Assembly (NCBI GenBank): GCA_009781565.1 | Contig: WQXV01000043.1 | Coordinates: 1-7,902 of the forward strand | Direction: 5' to 3' | Length of the DNA: 7,902 nucleotides | From: Actinomycetes bacterium | GTDB taxonomy: Bacteria > Actinomycetota > Coriobacteriia > WRKU01 | Shown here: piece after piece, positions 5,488 to 7,902 of the stretch | How the letters are laid out: every line of letters starts with the position of its first letter | Numbering within the stretch: position 1 is the first letter of the stretch | Made by a program: the position numbers and the translations under genes | Notes under the pieces: generated by a model | What the model was told of the DNA's origin: nothing | Seen by the model: only the letters and a program-made list of their open reading frames with translations | The model's database searches: none

Positions 5488-7902
5488 CGACTTCCTGCAC
5501 TTCCTCTACGACCGGCGCGACCTTTTTGGCGAAAAGCCCCGAGCTTGCTGCGTAGGCACCAAGCGCTCCTAAACTGACCCCGATGACCGTCCAAGCATAC
5601 CACGGAAGCTCGGTGGCCTTCTTTGCTACTTGTTCGGCAGCTGCTTCGATCCCAGCTGGTTCAATATAGGCATCGCTCATGCTGTTGGATGCCTTCTTAG
5701 CAGCTTCTTTCTTGCCCACGACCGGTTTCGCGGCTTCCTTCTCCGCTTTCTTCGCACTACGCTCGACATTGCTGACATCCTTTGCGATATCAGCTACGCT
5801 GGTGTCTCCTGAGAGCGCTGCACCCTCCCCTGCTTGCAGGGTATCCCAGCTGATACGCAGCCTTCCACCGATGCCATCGGACATGTAGCCGATGTCAGGT
5901 CTCATCGTGAAGTTGACCGGGTGGTAGTCGTTCTTGTTCGGCAGCGGGAAGCTGAACGCACTCGGATAGCTCGAACCACCGATCGATATGTTGTTGAGCA
6001 ATACGCTCGCATTCGAACCATTGACGCGCAGCGTCTGCAGCGCGGTCACTTTACCCAGATAGCCGATCGGCCGAGTCGAGATCGACATCGTCATGCTGTT
6101 TCCACTCACATCGATGATCGCGGTCTTGTTGAGAGATTCGTTGGCCATGGAGGCGGCGTCCTCTGCCTCTTTCCAGAAATCGACGCGAACCGTGTAGCGA
6201 CCATCGGTCATATTGTCTTTGGACACGGCGCTCGTTGGCTTGAGCACCATACCATTGATGGCGGCTGACAGCTCATCACAGGCAAGGTCGACCGCCGGTT
6301 GAGTCGCGTTGGCATTGGTATAGACCGTTTTCGCCTGTTTCAAGGCACTGTTCAAAGTGGCAATGGAGAGCTCGGTATAGAGGGCGAGGTTAAGCTTCTC
6401 GGCCTTATCGATCATTGCTTTCAGAGCAGTCTTATCAGCCGGTTTTGCCTTGCCGATTTCTGCGCCACTTGAGAAGTCGAACCCAAGATAGGAGGTTCCT
6501 GTCATCTCTTTGGCGCTACTCAGGTCGAGCACCATTCTCATATCGCGTGCGACCCACTCCGGTGTGGGGTTCGGCGATATATTGATGTTGTAGTTCACAA
6601 AGAGCGAGCGCGATACATCTTTCCAGTCGACGGTGACGCAACGAGCGGTACCTTTAGCTACATCACCAGCTGGTGCGATGCTCAGTTTCGCTTTGGCGTT
6701 ATCATCGCTTTGCGAGGTATCGAAGGTATAGGACTCCTTTTGGACCAGATTGATGTCACTCGTCTGGAAGAAACTGACGCGATACGACGTCTTGCTTTTT
6801 ACCTCGACGACCGCCCAGCCATCGTAGTATTTGGCAGCTGATGAGTCGACCTTGGTGTCGTCCGATCGCATCGCCTTGATCTTGATCTGATAGAACTTAC
6901 CCACCACCGGAAAACCGAGGGGGGTCAGTTTGTTGATCGCGTTATCGAGCTCGGCAAACGCCGTTGCGACTTGAGAAGGAGTTGCACTTGCATTGCCCAA
7001 CACGGTCTTTGCTTTGGCTAACGCGACTTTGAGATTGTCTCCTGTCGTTGTCGTGTAGTCACCAATCTTCGCAGCAAGCTTGTCCGCATCAGCAATACGT
7101 GCTCTCAGATCCGCGATGTAGACCAGCTCGGCCATAGCTTGGTTGAGCTTGGTGTATGCAGTGCCGACCTCAGATTGGGTGGCTGCTGTATTGCCCAGCG
7201 CATCCTTTGCAGCTGTGAGCGCATCAGCCATTTTACTGAATGAACTACTGGTATAGTTGGCACTCTTCAGCTTGCTCGCCTCATCGACCAGATCACTAAG
7301 ATCATCCTTATCAATCGCTCGTGTCTGTGCGGGGAAGGTGAAATCAAGATAGTTGTCGCCCTCAAGCTCGATAGCATCGAGCAGGTCAAGGGAGACGCGC
7401 ATCAATCTATCGCCCCAATCTGGAGCTCCTGTCGTACCAGTATTTACCTGGTAGCCGACAAGAAGTGTACGCTCGATCTCGCTCCAGCTCACGGTGATGC
7501 GGCTGGCTGCTTTGTTAGCGTCGAGCAGTTCAGCGGCAGGTACCATGACAGCTGAGCTGTTGATATCGCTTTGCTTCGAATCATAGGTGTAGTTACGCAC
7601 CAATTCCAATGAGCGTGTTTGGAAGAAGCTCACCACGATCTCGTCGTCGGCTCTGACCTCGACAATCGCCTTATCATCGTAGAATATCGCTGCACTCGAC
7701 TCGGTCGTGATGTCTGTTGCGTTGACATACTTAATACCCACCACATAGGTCTTACCGACCTGAAGTTTCTCTGCTGGAACAAGCTCCAGTTTTCCATACG
7801 CCAGTTGCAAGGTAGCCTGAGCAGAGTTGACTTCGCTTTGAGTCGCTCCATCATCAGCATAGACTGTTTTTGCATCTTTCAGGGCATCTGCCATTGCCGC
7901 GA
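5468..7902 (-). CDS. Surface haem-acquisition protein with FIVAR and NEAT domains, membrane-anchored (5' end outside window)
   Basis: The frame is open to the right edge; numbering starts at the first Met in view (7894), which lies inside a helical repeat and is not the true start. Modules in order: partial FIVAR (1-38), NEAT-like (42-187), FIVAR (194-257), FIVAR (260-325), NEAT-like (328-475), FIVAR (485-551), NEAT (561-685), Lys/Ala-rich charged stalk (about 700-760), membrane helix (about 765-787), AKK and an acidic tail ending VDVIESE. NEAT domains bind haem or haemoglobin on Gram-positive surfaces. The last one has the strand DGRYTVRVDFW, the SMAN helix motif (582-585) and the closing strand RLRISWD. 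I do not see the usual YxxxY haem ligand pair in it; Y670-M671 is the nearest candidate. The gene is placed like shr, upstream of shp and isdE, but differs in architecture, so no symbol is given. Anchoring is by membrane helix, without LPXTG. The product probably captures haem and passes it to the Shp-like protein. Confidence 0.88.
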   Translation of the reverse strand, partial: AAMADALKDAKTVYADDGATQSEVNSAQATLQLAYGKLELVPAEKLQVGKTYVVGIKYVNATDITTESSAAIFYDDKAIVEVRADDEIVVSFFQTRSLELVRNYTYDSKQSDINSSAVMVPAAELLDANKAASRITVSWSEIERTLLVGYQVNTGTTGAPDWGDRLMRVSLDLLDAIELEGDNYLDFTFPAQTRAIDKDDLSDLVDEASKLKSANYTSSSFSKMADALTAAKDALGNTAATQSEVGTAYTKLNQAMAELVYIADLRARIADADKLAAKIGDYTTTTGDNLKVALAKAKTVLGNASATPSQVATAFAELDNAINKLTPLGFPVVGKFYQIKIKAMRSDDTKVDSSAAKYYDGWAVVEVKSKTSYRVSFFQTSDINLVQKESYTFDTSQSDDNAKAKLSIAPAGDVAKGTARCVTVDWKDVSRSLFVNYNINISPNPTPEWVARDMRMVLDLSSAKEMTGTSYLGFDFSSGAEIGKAKPADKTALKAMIDKAEKLNLALYTELSIATLNSALKQAKTVYTNANATQPAVDLACDELSAAINGMVLKPTSAVSKDNMTDGRYTVRVDFWKEAEDAASMANESLNKTAIIDVSGNSMTMSISTRPIGYLGKVTALQTLRVNGSNASVLLNNISIGGSSYPSAFSFPLPNKNDYHPVNFTMRPDIGYMSDGIGGRLRISWDTLQAGEGAALSGDTSVADIAKDVSNVERSAKKAEKEAAKPVVGKKEAAKKASNSMSDAYIEPAGIEAAAEQVAKKATELPWYAWTVIGVSLGALGAYAASSGLFAKKVAPVVEEVQEVDVIESE
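5840..6214 (-). other. NEAT domain, copy nearest the membrane
   Basis: Residues 561-685 show the full NEAT order: first strand (GRYTVRVDFW), SMAN 3-10 helix motif, hydrophobic strand after N585, MTMSIS, GYLGKV, a proline turn (SFPLPNKNDYHPV), and the last strands ending RLRISWD. The SMAN serine normally contacts a haem propionate. The axial Tyr of canonical NEATs (YxxxY in the last hairpin) is not preserved. Tyr670 or Met671 could serve, as Met does in some Shr NEAT domains. Confidence 0.82.
6470..6913 (-). repeat. Divergent NEAT-like domain, second copy
   Basis: Residues 328-475 share a pattern with the copy at 7334-7771: VGK-x-Y, then SSAA with YYD, VVEV, VSFFQT, QSDDN, a TVDW or TVSW strand, an NYNIN or GYQVN strand, and a W...R-M-R...LDL strand. 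Order and spacing resemble NEAT (SSAA in place of the SMAN region), but the domain is longer and less typical. Flanked by FIVAR modules. Haem binding is not shown by the sequence. Confidence 0.6.
7334..7771 (-). repeat. Divergent NEAT-like domain, first copy
   Basis: Residues 42-187 repeat the layout of the copy at 6470-6913, with ESSAAIFYDD, VVSFFQT, QSDIN, ITVSW and RLMRVSLDL as matching strings. The two copies clearly arose by duplication of a FIVAR plus NEAT-like unit. This copy lacks any Cys or an obvious YxxxY pair. Confidence 0.6.

Noticed and set aside
7892..7894. ATG at 7894 as the true start of the NEAT protein
   Set aside because: The frame continues open to the window edge, no signal peptide follows, and the Met falls inside a FIVAR helix (compare KMADALTAAKDAL further on in the same protein). 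The real start is outside the window.

Overview
The window reads as a chromosomal piece of a Gram-positive host-associated bacterium. It carries a lipoprotein with a lipobox, an LPXTG wall-anchored protein, NEAT and Shp haem-binding domains, and no outer-membrane type protein. Base composition is close to balanced. A member of the Coriobacteriia or of the Bacillota would fit, but I cannot fix the genus from the sequence. All four genes lie on the minus strand, so transcription runs from high to low coordinates. Coding density is very high and the only sizeable gap is 3648-3871.

From right to left, positions 7902-3872 hold three tightly packed genes for haem capture at the cell surface. The first is a large membrane-anchored protein (5' end outside the window) that alternates FIVAR helical modules with two divergent NEAT-like domains and one recognisable NEAT domain. 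It overlaps the second gene by 20 bp. The second encodes a Shp-type haem-binding protein with the two methionines expected as axial haem ligands (M64 and M152). Fourteen bases later comes an IsdE/HtsA-type haem-binding lipoprotein with the expected Met/His ligand pair (M86, H236). The order surface NEAT protein, then Shp, then HtsA-type lipoprotein is that of the shr-shp-htsA haem relay of group A streptococcus: haem is taken at the surface, passed to Shp, and then to the ABC transporter binding protein. The permease and ATPase genes that usually follow do not follow here.

A stem-loop lies just behind the lipoprotein gene, followed by an AT-rich 224-bp intergenic region with several short inverted repeats, a possible promoter and a good ribosome binding site. 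From 3647 to the left edge runs one uninterrupted reading frame of at least 1,215 codons with no stop inside the window. It encodes a secreted, sortase-anchored adhesin-like protein made of: signal peptide, beta-helix-like region with many Ile-Ser-Gly-Gly rungs, four InlB-type B repeats, a Pro/Asp-rich wall-spanning stretch encoded by a 9-bp tandem repeat, LPQTG, a membrane helix and Arg-Arg-Arg. It probably forms its own transcription unit.

No RNA genes, insertion sequences, CRISPR arrays, origins or attachment sites were seen.
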